From Rhizobium etli_C (lineage in GTDB: Bacteria > Pseudomonadota > Alphaproteobacteria > Rhizobiales > Rhizobiaceae): a DNA stretch of 64,000 bases. The notes beneath the pieces were generated by a model. It worked only from the letters and a program-made list of their open reading frames with translations, searched no databases and was not told the origin of the DNA. Numbering within the stretch: the stretch's first letter is position 1; every line of letters starts with the position of its first letter. The stretch lies in NCBI RefSeq assembly GCF_014198605.1, contig NZ_JACIHU010000003.1. One strand, written 5' to 3'. Positions 17,265 through 27,300 of this stretch are shown in pieces. A program made the position numbers and the translations under genes.

Positions 17265-17516
17265 ATGAATACGACTATCCGCGACCTCGTAGCCAAATTC
17301 GGCAAGCTTCCGACGTCGATCGACCAGATCGCCGACGATGCCGATCTTTATGCAGCAGGTCTGACGTCCTTCGCTTCGGTGCAGCTGATGCTCGGCATTG
17401 AAGAGGCGTTCGACATCGAATTTCCCGACAATCTCCTGAACCGCAAATCCTTCGCGAGCATCTCGGCGATCGCCAAAACCGTCGATCTCATCCGGGACGG
17501 TCGGAAGGTCGCCTGA
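17265..17516 (+). CDS. Acyl carrier protein partner of the amino acid:CP ligase
   Basis: An 83-residue acidic four-helix carrier protein. The phosphopantetheine serine is Ser35 in AGLTSFASV. The usual DSL is TSF, the variant I associate with carrier proteins that pair with amino acid:[carrier protein] ligases. Its stop overlaps the next ATG by one base. Two genes downstream lies the ligase that would load it. It is distinct from the fatty-acid AcpP by length and motif. It starts a tight seven-gene operon running to 27696. Confidence 0.88.
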   Translation: MNTTIRDLVAKFGKLPTSIDQIADDADLYAAGLTSFASVQLMLGIEEAFDIEFPDNLLNRKSFASISAIAKTVDLIRDGRKVA

Positions 17517-18697
17517 TGAATTTCCCCGTCAAGATCATGCAGGACGGTCTTGTCGCAAGGGTGGCTCGCGTCGCCGAAATCGCGGCCAAACATGCCGATG
17601 CCGTCGACGCCGAGGGCCGTTTCCCACGGGAAGCCGTGGATGCCATGAAGGCCGAGAGGCTGCTCGGCATTCAGGTGCCGCACCATCTTGGCGGCGAATC
17701 GGCCTCGATCACCGAGATCGCCGAATTGTGCTCGATGCTCGGCCAGGCTTGCGCGGCGAGCGCCATGGTCTTCGCCATGCACCACATCAAGCTGTCGAGC
17801 CTTGTCGAACACGGCGCCGACAGCCAATGGCATTGCCATTTCATGCGCAGCATTGCTGCCGAGCAGCTGCTGATCGCCTCCGCCACCACCGAGGGCGGGA
17901 TCGGCGGAAACCTGCGCAACAGTATTTGCGCGGTCGAAGTCGATGGCGATATCTGCCGCCTCGAAAAGGATGCGACCGTCATTTCCTACGGCTCGCATGC
18001 CGACGCCATTCTCATCACCTCGCGCGCCCACGCCCAGGCCGCCTCCTCCGATCAGGTGCTGACGGCCTTCCTCAAGGACCAGTACACGCTCGAAAAGACG
18101 CATGTCTGGAATACGCTCGGCATGCGCGGCACCTGTTCCGATGGCTTCCTGTTCAAAGGGCAAGCGCCGGCGCATCAGATCCTGCCGAAGCCTTTCGCCG
18201 AGATCGCGGCGCAATCCATGCTCGCTTCCTCGCACCTCCTGTGGAGCGGCGTCTGGTACGGGATTGCGGTCGACGCCGTTGCTCGCGCCCAGGCCTTCGT
18301 GCGCGCCGCCGCCCGCAAGGCCCCCGATGCCCAGCCGCCCGGCGCCCTGCGCCTCGCCGAGGTCTCGAACCTGCTGCAGATGGTGAAATCCAACGTGGTG
18401 GCCGGCCTGAAGGCCTATGAACATGCCAAAGCCGATCCCGACAGGCTGTCGTCGATGGGCTTTGCCGTGGCAATGAACAACGTCAAGATCGCCTCGTCCG
18501 AGACGATCCTGGAGATCGTCAACCATGCCATGCTGATCTGCGGTATCATGGGCTACAAGAATGGCACGCCCTTCAGCCTCGGACGCCATCTGCGCGACGC
18601 GCATTCCGCACAACTCATGATCTCGAACGACCGCATCCTCGGCAATACGTCGAGCATGCTTCTTGTCCACAAGCAGGACACTAGCCTACTGGGGTAA
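17516..18697 (+). CDS. Acyl-CoA dehydrogenase family flavoprotein
   Basis: A 393-residue ACAD-fold protein with the N-terminal alpha domain, a central beta domain (IASATTEGGIGGN near 120, corresponding to the FAD/substrate loop) and a C-terminal four-helix bundle. Position between a carrier protein and an amino acid:CP ligase suggests that its substrate is carrier-bound aminoacyl thioester rather than acyl-CoA, as with the prolyl-S-PCP dehydrogenases of natural-product pathways. I did not identify the catalytic base confidently, so it may act as an oxidase, dehydrogenase or monooxygenase-like enzyme. Confidence 0.82.
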   Translation: MNFPVKIMQDGLVARVARVAEIAAKHADAVDAEGRFPREAVDAMKAERLLGIQVPHHLGGESASITEIAELCSMLGQACAASAMVFAMHHIKLSSLVEHGADSQWHCHFMRSIAAEQLLIASATTEGGIGGNLRNSICAVEVDGDICRLEKDATVISYGSHADAILITSRAHAQAASSDQVLTAFLKDQYTLEKTHVWNTLGMRGTCSDGFLFKGQAPAHQILPKPFAEIAAQSMLASSHLLWSGVWYGIAVDAVARAQAFVRAAARKAPDAQPPGALRLAEVSNLLQMVKSNVVAGLKAYEHAKADPDRLSSMGFAVAMNNVKIASSETILEIVNHAMLICGIMGYKNGTPFSLGRHLRDAHSAQLMISNDRILGNTSSMLLVHKQDTSLLG

Positions 18698-18702
18698 CAG
18701 TC

Positions 18703-19611
18703 ATGGATATGCAGACCTCGTTTCTCGACCGGCTTTTCGAAGCCGGCCTGCTGGTCGACACGGGCATCGATGGACTCTATGGCCGCAGCGGCCAGTTCGA
18801 AGAGGTGATCGCTGCCTTCGAGCGCCTCATCGACAAGGTCGGCGGCGGCGACGGTGCGGAGGCCATGCGCTTTCCTCCGGGCATGAACCGCGCCTTCTTC
18901 GAAAAGAGCGGCTACATGAAGAGCTTCCCGCAGTTGGCCGGCACGGTCCACAGCTTCTGCGGCAGCGAACTCGATCATGTCAGCCTGCTGCAATGCATGG
19001 AAGTCGGCGAGGACTGGACCAAGGGGCAGGAGGCGACCGACATCGTGCTGACGCCGGCGGCCTGCTATCCGCTCTATCCGACGGTCGCCAAGCGCGGCAA
19101 TCTGCCGAAGACCGGCGGCCTCTTCGACCTGCAATCCTATTGCTTCCGCCACGAGCCGTCGAAAGATCCGGCCCGCCAGCAGCTGTTCCGCATGCGCGAA
19201 TATGTCTGCATGGGCACCGAAGAGCACGTCACCGATTTCCGCCAACGCTGGATGGATCGCGGCGTCGAAATGATGAAGGCCGTCGGCCTCGACGTGACGA
19301 TCGATATTGCCAACGATCCATTCTTCGGCCGCGCCGGCAAGATGCTCGCCAACAATCAGCGCGACCAGAATCTGAAGTTCGAACTGCTGATCCCGATCAC
19401 CTCGACCGCCAATCCGACCGCCTGCATGAGCTTCAACTATCATCAGGATGCCTTCGGCGCGAAATGGGGCCTCAACCTCGAGGACGGCAGTGTCGCGCAC
19501 ACAGCCTGTGTCGGCTTCGGGCTCGAGCGCATCGCGCTTGCGCTGTTCCACCATCACGGGCTCGACGTGAAGCAATGGCCGGCCAATGTACGGAAAGCGC
19601 TGTGGGGCTGA
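18703..19611 (+). CDS. Amino acid:[carrier protein] ligase (truncated class II aaRS homologue)
   Basis: A 302-residue homologue of the catalytic core of atypical seryl-tRNA synthetase with no tRNA-binding arm. It activates an amino acid with ATP and loads it onto the phosphopantetheine of a carrier protein. Motif 2 is YCFRHEP (Arg149). Motif 3 is GFGLERIALALF (about 272-283). Probable zinc ligands are Cys121 (AACYPLYP), Glu166 (RMREYV) and Cys269 (HTACVGF), matching the Cys-Glu-Cys site of the characterised Bradyrhizobium enzymes, which prefer glycine or alanine. The partner carrier protein is at 17265-17516. Confidence 0.92.
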   Translation: MDMQTSFLDRLFEAGLLVDTGIDGLYGRSGQFEEVIAAFERLIDKVGGGDGAEAMRFPPGMNRAFFEKSGYMKSFPQLAGTVHSFCGSELDHVSLLQCMEVGEDWTKGQEATDIVLTPAACYPLYPTVAKRGNLPKTGGLFDLQSYCFRHEPSKDPARQQLFRMREYVCMGTEEHVTDFRQRWMDRGVEMMKAVGLDVTIDIANDPFFGRAGKMLANNQRDQNLKFELLIPITSTANPTACMSFNYHQDAFGAKWGLNLEDGSVAHTACVGFGLERIALALFHHHGLDVKQWPANVRKALWG

Positions 19612-19619
19612 GCTACTCG

Positions 19620-20582
19620 ATGACATCGGTATTCCCGAGGATCAGCGCGGAAAGCTACCGTCAGCACGCGCTGCATTCCAGCGAGCGCGCTTGGCCGGAA
19701 ACCAACTGTTACGTCGATCTGTGGATCGAGGTGCTGGCGACATCGGGGGCGGCACCCGAGGCGATGCTGGGTTTCACCCTGACGCAGGATTTCGAAGGCG
19801 ACCAGTTCACCTTCTTCAAGGTGCCGCTCGAGGATCTCGAGACGCTTTACGGCATCCGCGCGACCGAGCTTGCCATCTATGACCGGGTCGAGCGGCATGT
19901 CGAAGTGCAGATCGCGCGGGGCCGTCTCTGCCTGATCGAGATGGATTCCTTCTATATGCCGGATACGCGCGGCACCGCCTACCGGCAGGAACACGGCAAG
20001 ACGACGGTTGCGATCAATCGGCTGGACGTTGCGGCAAAGCGTGTCGACTATTTCCACAATGCCGGCTATTTCCGCCTCGAAGGCGAGGATTTCGACGGGC
20101 TGTTCCAGCTGCAGCTGACGGAGAACGATCCGCCGTTCCTGCCTTACACGGAATTTGCACGATTCCCGGAAAAGCCCGCCGACGAAGCACATCTGTGCGC
20201 GACCGCGCGTCGGCTTGCCGGGGTTCATTTCAACAGGCGGCCCAGAGAAAATCCGATCCGCGCCTTCGCCGCTGTCTTTCCGCAACAGGTGGAAGCAGTG
20301 GCTGAGCGGCCGTTCGGCTTCTTTCACAAATATGCCTTCAATACGCTTCGCCAGGTCGGCGCCAATTTCGAACTGGCGGCCGATCACCTGGCGTGGCTCT
20401 CCGCGGATGAATTCGCAACTGCCGCCGAGCATGCCAGGCGCATTTCGGACGCGGCGAAATCCGTGCAGTTCCAGCTCGCCCGCGCCGTCGCCCGCCGGAA
20501 GTTCGAGCCGCTGCAGGCAGCTCTTGATCCGGCCGCCGATGCATGGGATTTGATGATGGCATCGCTTGCAGAGCGAATCTGA
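19620..20582 (+). CDS. DUF1839 family protein
   Basis: A 320-residue soluble protein recognised as the DUF1839 family, which recurs beside amino acid:CP ligases. No catalytic motif is obvious. Notable blocks are LWIEVLATSG (about 32-41), LGFTLTQDFEGDQFTFFK (about 47-64, containing D-F-E-G-D), MDSFYMPDTRGTAYR (about 107-121) and a C-terminal helical half with FFHKYAFNTLRQVG. It begins 8 bp after the ligase. A plausible role, by genetic linkage only, is accepting the aminoacyl group from the carrier protein and passing it to the final acceptor. Confidence 0.82.
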   Translation: MTSVFPRISAESYRQHALHSSERAWPETNCYVDLWIEVLATSGAAPEAMLGFTLTQDFEGDQFTFFKVPLEDLETLYGIRATELAIYDRVERHVEVQIARGRLCLIEMDSFYMPDTRGTAYRQEHGKTTVAINRLDVAAKRVDYFHNAGYFRLEGEDFDGLFQLQLTENDPPFLPYTEFARFPEKPADEAHLCATARRLAGVHFNRRPRENPIRAFAAVFPQQVEAVAERPFGFFHKYAFNTLRQVGANFELAADHLAWLSADEFATAAEHARRISDAAKSVQFQLARAVARRKFEPLQAALDPAADAWDLMMASLAERI

Positions 20583-20598
20583 GGCCGGAGATCAGACC

Positions 20599-23079
20599 AT
20601 GCGGGGGCGTTTGGCAAGCATCGGAGCCGAGGAAAGCGTGCTTTCCGAAGGCTGGAACCTGATCCTGACGGAACCGGATGCCTGTGCGGTGCCGCACGAC
20701 ATTCCGCTCTCCGCGCAGTTCATTCCCGCACCCGTACCCGGCACCGTCGCCGCCGCACTCGAAAAAGCCGAACTCTTCGACCGGGAAAATCCGGAACCGC
20801 TGAACACGAAAGACGCCTGGTATCTCTGCCGGCTCTTCGATGCCGAGCCCGGCGATGCGATCCTGCGTTTCGCGGGGCTCGCGACGCTGTGCCATGTGTT
20901 CCTGAACGGCCAGGAAATCCTCTTTTCCGAAAGCATGTTCACGGCGCACGAGATTCCCGTGACGCTTACGGGCGGCGACGAACTGGCGCTCTGCTTCCGG
21001 GCGCTCGATCCCCGGCTGTCGGAGCCCGGCCCGCGCGCGCGCTGGCGGCCGCAGATGATCACGCCGGTGGGCTTGAGAAATTTCCGCACGACGCTGCTCG
21101 GCCATATGCCGGGCTGGTGCCCCGATATTCACGCGGTCGGCCCGTGGCGACCGATTTCGCTGCTGCGGCGCAATCCCGTCTCGATCGACAATGTCTCCAT
21201 CCGCGCCGTCCTGGACGAGAGCGGCGTCGGCCGGCTGAGCGTTTCCCTGCACAACAATGCCGACAACCCTTCGATGCTGCTGCGCTGCGGCGGCATGGAA
21301 CAGCCGTTCGAGAAAGTCGGCGACAATCATTATTCGGCTATCCTCAAGCTGGCCGACATCGAGCCCTGGTGGCCGCACACCCATGGCGCTCCACGTCTCT
21401 ACGAACTGACGCTGGTTTCCGATGGCGCCGAGTACTCGCTCGGCAGCACCGGCTTCCGGCGTATCGAGGTCGAGCGCGGCGCTGACGGCGACGACTTCGC
21501 GATTCTCATCAATGGCGAGCGCGTCTTTTGCCGCGGCGCGGTGTGGACGACGGCGGATATCGCCCGCTTGCCAGGCGGACGGGCGGACTACGAGCCGTTC
21601 CTGCGTCTTGCCACTGACGCCGGCATGAACATGATCCGCATCGGCGGCACCATGGCCTATGAGACGCCGGATTTCTTTGCGCTCTGCGACGAGCTCGGCC
21701 TGCTCGTATGGCAGGACTTCATGTTCGCCAATTTCGACTATCCGCGCAACGACAAGACTTTTCTCGGTCACGTGCATGCCGAGGTCGAGGAATTCCTGCA
21801 CGGCGTCCAGGCCTCGCCTTCGCTCGCGGTGCTCTGCGGCGGCAGCGAGATCCACCAGCAGGCGGCGATGCTCGGCCTGCCGATGGAATTCTGGAGCGGG
21901 CCGATCACCGATGAGATCATCCCGGCCGTCATCGCGCGCATGCGTCCCGACGTTCCCTATGTCCCGAATTCTCCTTATGGCGGCGCAATGCCTTTTTCGC
22001 CGAACGCCGGTATCGCGCATTATTACGGCGTCGGCGCCTATATGCGGCCGATTGCCGACGCCCGCCGCGCCGAGGTGCGGTTTGCCTCCGAAAGCCTCGC
22101 CTTCGCGCATGTGCCGCAGCAAAGGACGCTGCATCGTCATCTCGACGTGCCGGCCGTCCACAGCCCTCTGTGGAAGGCGCGCGTGCCGCGCGACCGCAGC
22201 GCATCATGGGATTTCGAGGACGTTCGCGACTTCTATCTGCAGCTGCTTTACGGCTGCGATCCGGCCCGGCTGCGCCGCGAGGATCCGGAACATTATCTCG
22301 ATCTCTCCCGCGCCGTCACCGGCGAGGTGATCGAGGAAACCTTTGCCGAATGGCGGCGCAAGGGCTCCGGCTGCAGCGGCGCGCTCGTTTGGACGCTGCA
22401 GGACCTGTTGCCCGGCCCCGGCTGGGGCGTGATCGATTCAACCGGCGAGCCCAAGCCGGTCTGGTATGCGATGCGCCGTGCCTTCCGGCCGGTTCAGACT
22501 GTCTTTACCGATGAGGGAACCAACGGCCTCGATGTGCATGTCGTCAACGAGACGGACGCCGCACTCGACGTGGAGCTCGAAGTCTTCTGCCTGCGCGACG
22601 GCAAGCAGCAGGTCGTCAGCGGCAATACCGGCTTCACGCTGGCGGCTAGGAGCGTGGAACGTTTTGCGTCCACCGCCCTGTTCGGCGCCTTCTTCGATAC
22701 GACCTATGCCTTCCGCTTCGGCCCGCCGGCGCATGATGTGAACGTGGCGCGACTGCGCTCGCTCGCCGACGGCGCTGTTCTTGCCGAAAGCTTCCACTTT
22801 CCCTTGGGACGCAGCAAAGCGCTTCACGATGCGGGCATTGAGGCCTCGCTCGGCAAGGCCGGCGACGATTGGTTCGTCGATCTCAGGACCGACCGGCTGG
22901 CGCAATCGGTGCATATCGACGTCGAAGGCTATCGGGCCGACGACGATTGGTTCCATCTGGCCCCCGGCGCGATGCGGCGGGTGAAGCTCCACGCGCTCTC
23001 CGGCACGGAAAGCGATCGTCCGCCTGCGGGCGAGATCAGAAGTCTGGGCAGTTCACATCGCGTCATGCTCCAGGGCTGA
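20599..23079 (+). CDS. GH2-family glycosidase, beta-mannosidase-like
   Basis: An 826-residue glycoside hydrolase of clan A, GH2 layout: N-terminal sugar-binding jelly roll (about 20-180), immunoglobulin-like domain (about 190-300), TIM barrel (about 300-590) and C-terminal beta domains. The acid/base is probably Glu417 (CGGSE), where classic mannosidases have CGNNE, and the nucleophile Glu498 (FASES). The replaced NN suggests altered specificity. No signal peptide, so it is cytosolic. The ATG at 20599 has a GGAG 8 bp upstream. An in-frame ATG at 20566 would overlap DUF1839. It lies between DUF1839 and a glycosyltransferase, so it may trim a glycan made by this operon. Confidence 0.8.
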   Translation: MRGRLASIGAEESVLSEGWNLILTEPDACAVPHDIPLSAQFIPAPVPGTVAAALEKAELFDRENPEPLNTKDAWYLCRLFDAEPGDAILRFAGLATLCHVFLNGQEILFSESMFTAHEIPVTLTGGDELALCFRALDPRLSEPGPRARWRPQMITPVGLRNFRTTLLGHMPGWCPDIHAVGPWRPISLLRRNPVSIDNVSIRAVLDESGVGRLSVSLHNNADNPSMLLRCGGMEQPFEKVGDNHYSAILKLADIEPWWPHTHGAPRLYELTLVSDGAEYSLGSTGFRRIEVERGADGDDFAILINGERVFCRGAVWTTADIARLPGGRADYEPFLRLATDAGMNMIRIGGTMAYETPDFFALCDELGLLVWQDFMFANFDYPRNDKTFLGHVHAEVEEFLHGVQASPSLAVLCGGSEIHQQAAMLGLPMEFWSGPITDEIIPAVIARMRPDVPYVPNSPYGGAMPFSPNAGIAHYYGVGAYMRPIADARRAEVRFASESLAFAHVPQQRTLHRHLDVPAVHSPLWKARVPRDRSASWDFEDVRDFYLQLLYGCDPARLRREDPEHYLDLSRAVTGEVIEETFAEWRRKGSGCSGALVWTLQDLLPGPGWGVIDSTGEPKPVWYAMRRAFRPVQTVFTDEGTNGLDVHVVNETDAALDVELEVFCLRDGKQQVVSGNTGFTLAARSVERFASTALFGAFFDTTYAFRFGPPAHDVNVARLRSLADGAVLAESFHFPLGRSKALHDAGIEASLGKAGDDWFVDLRTDRLAQSVHIDVEGYRADDDWFHLAPGAMRRVKLHALSGTESDRPPAGEIRSLGSSHRVMLQG

Positions 23080-23106
23080 TGCTTCCGCCAAAATAATGCA
23101 GACGCA

Positions 23107-24303
23107 TTGAGAAAGACCCGTGGTTTGAGAACGATATACCGCTTTCTGCGTGCCCATCTCCTGCAGCGGCTGATCCCGCGGTCGCGTCTTGCCTTCAATC
23201 CGCGCAAGCCGGTGGAAATCGTCGGCTATCTCTCGATGGCCGTCGGCGTCGGCGAATCGGCAAGGCTCTGCGCCGGGGCTCTGTCGGAGGCCGGGCGGGC
23301 GATTTCGCTCTCCGACATCAGCACCCATCCCGACGAGAATTCCTTCGCCGGCTGGACGCCGTCGCGTCTCTCCACCGAACCGCCGGGAAGCCGCATCTGG
23401 CATCTCAATCCGCCGATGCTGCCGCGCGCCATCCTGAAGAAGGGCGTCGCGAATTTCACCCGCGCCTTCAACATCGGCTATTTCGCCTGGGAGCTCGAAG
23501 TCGTGCCGGCGGAGTGGCGCAATGCGATGCATTACATGAACGCCGTCTTCGTGCCGTCGCAATTCACCCGGCGGGCGATCGCACCGCTGACCAAGGCGCC
23601 GGTCATCGTCGTTCCGCATCCTGTCACCGAGGCGGCGGCGACCGAAGGCATGCGGGAGAAGTTCGGCATCGGGAAGGACGCCTTTCTCGTCAGCTTCATC
23701 TTCAGCGCCGGCTCCTCGATCAACCGGAAGAACCCGCAGGCCGTCGTCGAGGCCTTCAGGATCTTTGCCGCCGAAGCCCCAGGCGCTGTCCTGCTGATGA
23801 AGGCCAGCGGCGACGTGAACAAGGATGAAGGCCTGCGCGAGCTGATTGCTTCGGTCGCGGACGACAGCCGCATCAAGATCGTCACCGACAGGCTGTCGAA
23901 CGCCGAAATCAACGGTCTCATCCGCTGTTCAGACGCCTATCTTTCGCTGCATCGTTCCGAGGGTTTCGGGCTGACGGTCGCCGAGGCGATCATGCAGCGT
24001 ACCCCGGTTATCTCAACCGCCTGGTCGGGCACGGCGGATTTCTGCGATCCGGACAATACATGGCTGGTCGACTCAGCCCTCATTCCGGTGGTCGACACCC
24101 ATCCGGAATTTGCCGCGCTCGCGGGCGCGGTTTGGGCGGATCCCTCTCCTGATGTAGCGGCCGCGCAGCTGCAAGATATCTTCCGCGCACCCGAGCTTGC
24201 ACGAGAGAAGGCCGAGAAGGCGCGGGAGTTCCTGCTGCGTTACCTCGCGGAAAACAGCTACGACAAGGCGCTTCAGACGCTGGCGGCGATGCAGGCCAGC
24301 TAG
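23107..24303 (+). CDS. GT4-type glycosyltransferase
   Basis: A 398-residue GT-B retaining glycosyltransferase. The N-terminal half has the donor-entry motif VGYLSMAVGVGESARL. The C-terminal half has the nucleotide-sugar motif HRSEGFGLTVAEA (E-x7-E). It lacks a membrane anchor. The first available start in frame is a TTG at 23107, with another TTG at 23125, and neither has a strong ribosome site. It sits 27 bp after the GH2 gene and 81 bp before the flippase fusion, consistent with building a lipid-linked glycan that the flippase exports. Confidence 0.85.
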   Translation: MRKTRGLRTIYRFLRAHLLQRLIPRSRLAFNPRKPVEIVGYLSMAVGVGESARLCAGALSEAGRAISLSDISTHPDENSFAGWTPSRLSTEPPGSRIWHLNPPMLPRAILKKGVANFTRAFNIGYFAWELEVVPAEWRNAMHYMNAVFVPSQFTRRAIAPLTKAPVIVVPHPVTEAAATEGMREKFGIGKDAFLVSFIFSAGSSINRKNPQAVVEAFRIFAAEAPGAVLLMKASGDVNKDEGLRELIASVADDSRIKIVTDRLSNAEINGLIRCSDAYLSLHRSEGFGLTVAEAIMQRTPVISTAWSGTADFCDPDNTWLVDSALIPVVDTHPEFAALAGAVWADPSPDVAAAQLQDIFRAPELAREKAEKAREFLLRYLAENSYDKALQTLAAMQAS

Positions 24304-24384
24304 TGTCACTCCCGCTTTATTTTAACATTTTCGCATTAGAAATGGCGGGTATCAGGCCTTAGGCCGATCCTGGCGGATGGACAG

Positions 24385-27300
24385 ATGTCGAAGGGTATTA
24401 TCGCAAATTCGGTGATGAATGCGGCGGCAGGCATGCTGCTGTTGCTGACGGGCTTCGTCTCCTCGATCATCACGGCGCGTCTGCTTGGGCCGGAGGCAAA
24501 CGGCATCGTCGCCTTCTCGCTGTGGCTGGTGATGACAGGCGCCTCGATCGCGGAACTCGGCTCCAGCATCACGCTCCTGAAGACCATGCCGCAGCTTTCG
24601 GCGGAAGGTTACGATGAGCGCCGCCGGCGAGGATTTGCCGCCATCCTCGTCAGCTTCATGATGTTTTCGACCGTCGCGCTGCTGGCGCTCTACGCCCTGT
24701 TCTTCCTGACGTCGGAGGAGATGCACTGGGCAGAGACTGCGCCATCCGTCGCTCTGGTCACCGGCGCGCTGTTCTTCGTTCAGGCGATTGGATCCTTCGT
24801 CAAATTCTACCTGATCGGCGAAAAGAAGCTTGGCGCCTTCTTCAAGCTGACGGTCGGCGTCTCGATCGTGCAGCTTGCCGGCGTTGCCGCCGGCGCCGTT
24901 TTCTATGGCGTCGAGGGGGTCCTCGTCGGTTATGCGCTCGGCCAGCTCGTGCTGTTTTTCGCCACACTGCCGATCCTGCTTGCGCGGCGCGATTGGTGCG
25001 GGGTCTCGCTGAAGTACCTCGCCTCGTCCTCCGTCATCCTGTCGATCCAGTTCATCATCGATTCCATCTTCCTCAACCGGCTCGAGCTGCTCTTCCTGCA
25101 GCAGTTCTGGTCGGTGGAGATGGTCGGTTACTACGCCGTCGGCCTGTCGATCGCCAATATCGCGCTGCAACTGCCGATCCAGATGACCGGCAGCCTGCTG
25201 CCCTATTATTCCGAGCGGCGGCATAACAGCGACGATTCGACCTTGCCGGTCGAAGTCTTCGCCGCCGTCACCCGCAGCATGGCCTATATCGTATTGCCGA
25301 TGAGCCTCGGGCTTGCGGCGATCTCAAGCGAACTGGTGCTCGTGGTGTTCGGCGAAGCGTTCCGCCGCAGCGGCACGGTGGTGGCGCTGCTGGCGCTGGT
25401 CGCGCCCGCCTATACCTTCATGCAGATCCTCAGCCTCTACCTCCTGTCGATGGACAGGGCCCGCTCCCGCCTGAACATCAGTGTGATAGGTGGCCTTCTG
25501 ATGGTAGTCGGTTGTTTACTGATTATACCTAGGCTCGCCGCCGAGGGTGCCGCACTCGTGCGCATTCTCGTCTTCGTTGCGATGTCGGTGATGATGATCA
25601 GACAGACAGGATTCGGATCTCAGCTTTCAGGCCTCTACACGAGCCTGACGAAGGTGACGCTGGCTGCCGTGCTGTGCGCTTGCGGAGCCATTTCCGTGCT
25701 GGAATTTGTCCATGGTCCGGCCGGACTGGTCGGCGCGATCATCGCCGGCACGTTCTGTTACTTCGCAGCGCTGCGGGTACTGCGCGCCGTACCTACCGAA
25801 GATGTTGACGTCATGCGCTCCATTCTCGACAAGATGCCGTCCGTGCTGCGCAAGCCCGTCGGGCACGCAATCAATTTCGTTGCGCCGGCGCTTCCCGGCG
25901 ATCCCGATCGCGCCAAGGTCGCTCCCGGCGAGTTCTCGCTCGAACCGGCCGAGGGGGCTGGACGCAGCGCTGCCCTGCCTGTCGTCTTCGACGGTACGAT
26001 CGGCCTGTTCATGCCTGAGAATGCAGGGGTGAAGAAGCGGTCGGCCGCCGTGCTCTTCGTCAGCCCCTGGGGTTTCGAGGAGATGTGCAGCCGCAAGTTT
26101 TTCCGCGTTGCGGCCGAACATTTTTCGGATATCGGTGTGCCGAGCCTACGCTTCGACTATCGTGGCACCGGCGATGCGCTGGATTTCGACGCGCTGCCGG
26201 CAAGGCTGGAAACCTGGGAAAATTCGATCCGCGCGGCGGCCGCCAAGCTGAAGTCGCTCACCGGCTGCGACCGTATCGTCCTCATCGGCCAGGGCCTCGG
26301 CGCAACGCTTGCCCAACGCATCGGCTCTTCGATCGACGGCGTCGACAGCCTCGTCATGCTGGCGCCGGTGCTGAGCGGGCGGGCCTATCTGCGCGAGCTC
26401 ACCATGTGGTCGAAGATCATCGATGCCGATCTCGGCCTTGGCAAGGAGCATATCCAGACCGCCAAGGTGCAGATCGCCGGGCTGGTCATGCCCGAGGAGA
26501 TCGCCGGCGAGCTCGCCAAGCTCAACATCGCCTCGCCGCAGGGGTTGGCGGCGTCCCGCTATCTGATCCTCGAACGTCCCGCCAAGGCCGACGATACCGG
26601 CTTTGCCGATGCGTTGAAGGCGCTCGGCGCCGATGTCGAGCAGACGGTTTTCGAAGGCTATGACGAACTCGTCACCAATCCGCTCTTCGCCAAGACGCCG
26701 ATGGCTGTGGTCGCGCTGCTGACGACCTGGCTGGAGGGCGCCACGGTGGAAACATCCGCCGCCCCTTCGCCGGCAGAAATCGAGAACCCGCCGCTGGCCG
26801 GCGATGGGTTTGTCGAAATGCCGGTCCGCTTCGGAAGCCATGATCACCTGGTCGGCGTCGTCAGCCGGCCGCCCGGCGAGATCAAGGGCAGTGCCGTGCT
26901 CTTCCTGTCGACGGCCTATGACCGGCATGCCGGCTGGGGGCGGACGACGGTTGATATGGCGCGCGAGCTTGCGCGCCAGGGCGTCGTTTCGCTGCGCTTC
27001 GATTCCGCCAATGTCGGCGATAGTCCGCCGCGGCCCGATGCACCGGAGCAGGTGCTCTATTCCGATACGCAGACCGCCGATGCGGTCGCCGCGCTCGATC
27101 TGCTCGAAGGCATCGCCGCCGGCCCGGTGATGGTAGCCGGCCGATGCAGTGGCGGCTATGTCGCCTTCCGCGCCGGCGTCGCCGACGAGCGGCTGAAGGC
27201 CGTCGTGTCGATCAATCCCTTCGTTTATTACTGGGATCCTGAGATACCGGTGCGTAAGGAACATGTTGTCTCCGTTCCCCGCAGCCTCGATGATTACGGC

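Noticed and set aside
18663..19619. N-terminal part of a 639-residue frame ending in DUF1839
   Set aside because: It lies in another frame over the amino acid:CP ligase. DUF1839 similarity begins at the ATG at 19620.
20338..22161. 607-residue minus-strand frame
   Set aside because: Antisense of the GH2 gene and the DUF1839 end. No domain seen.
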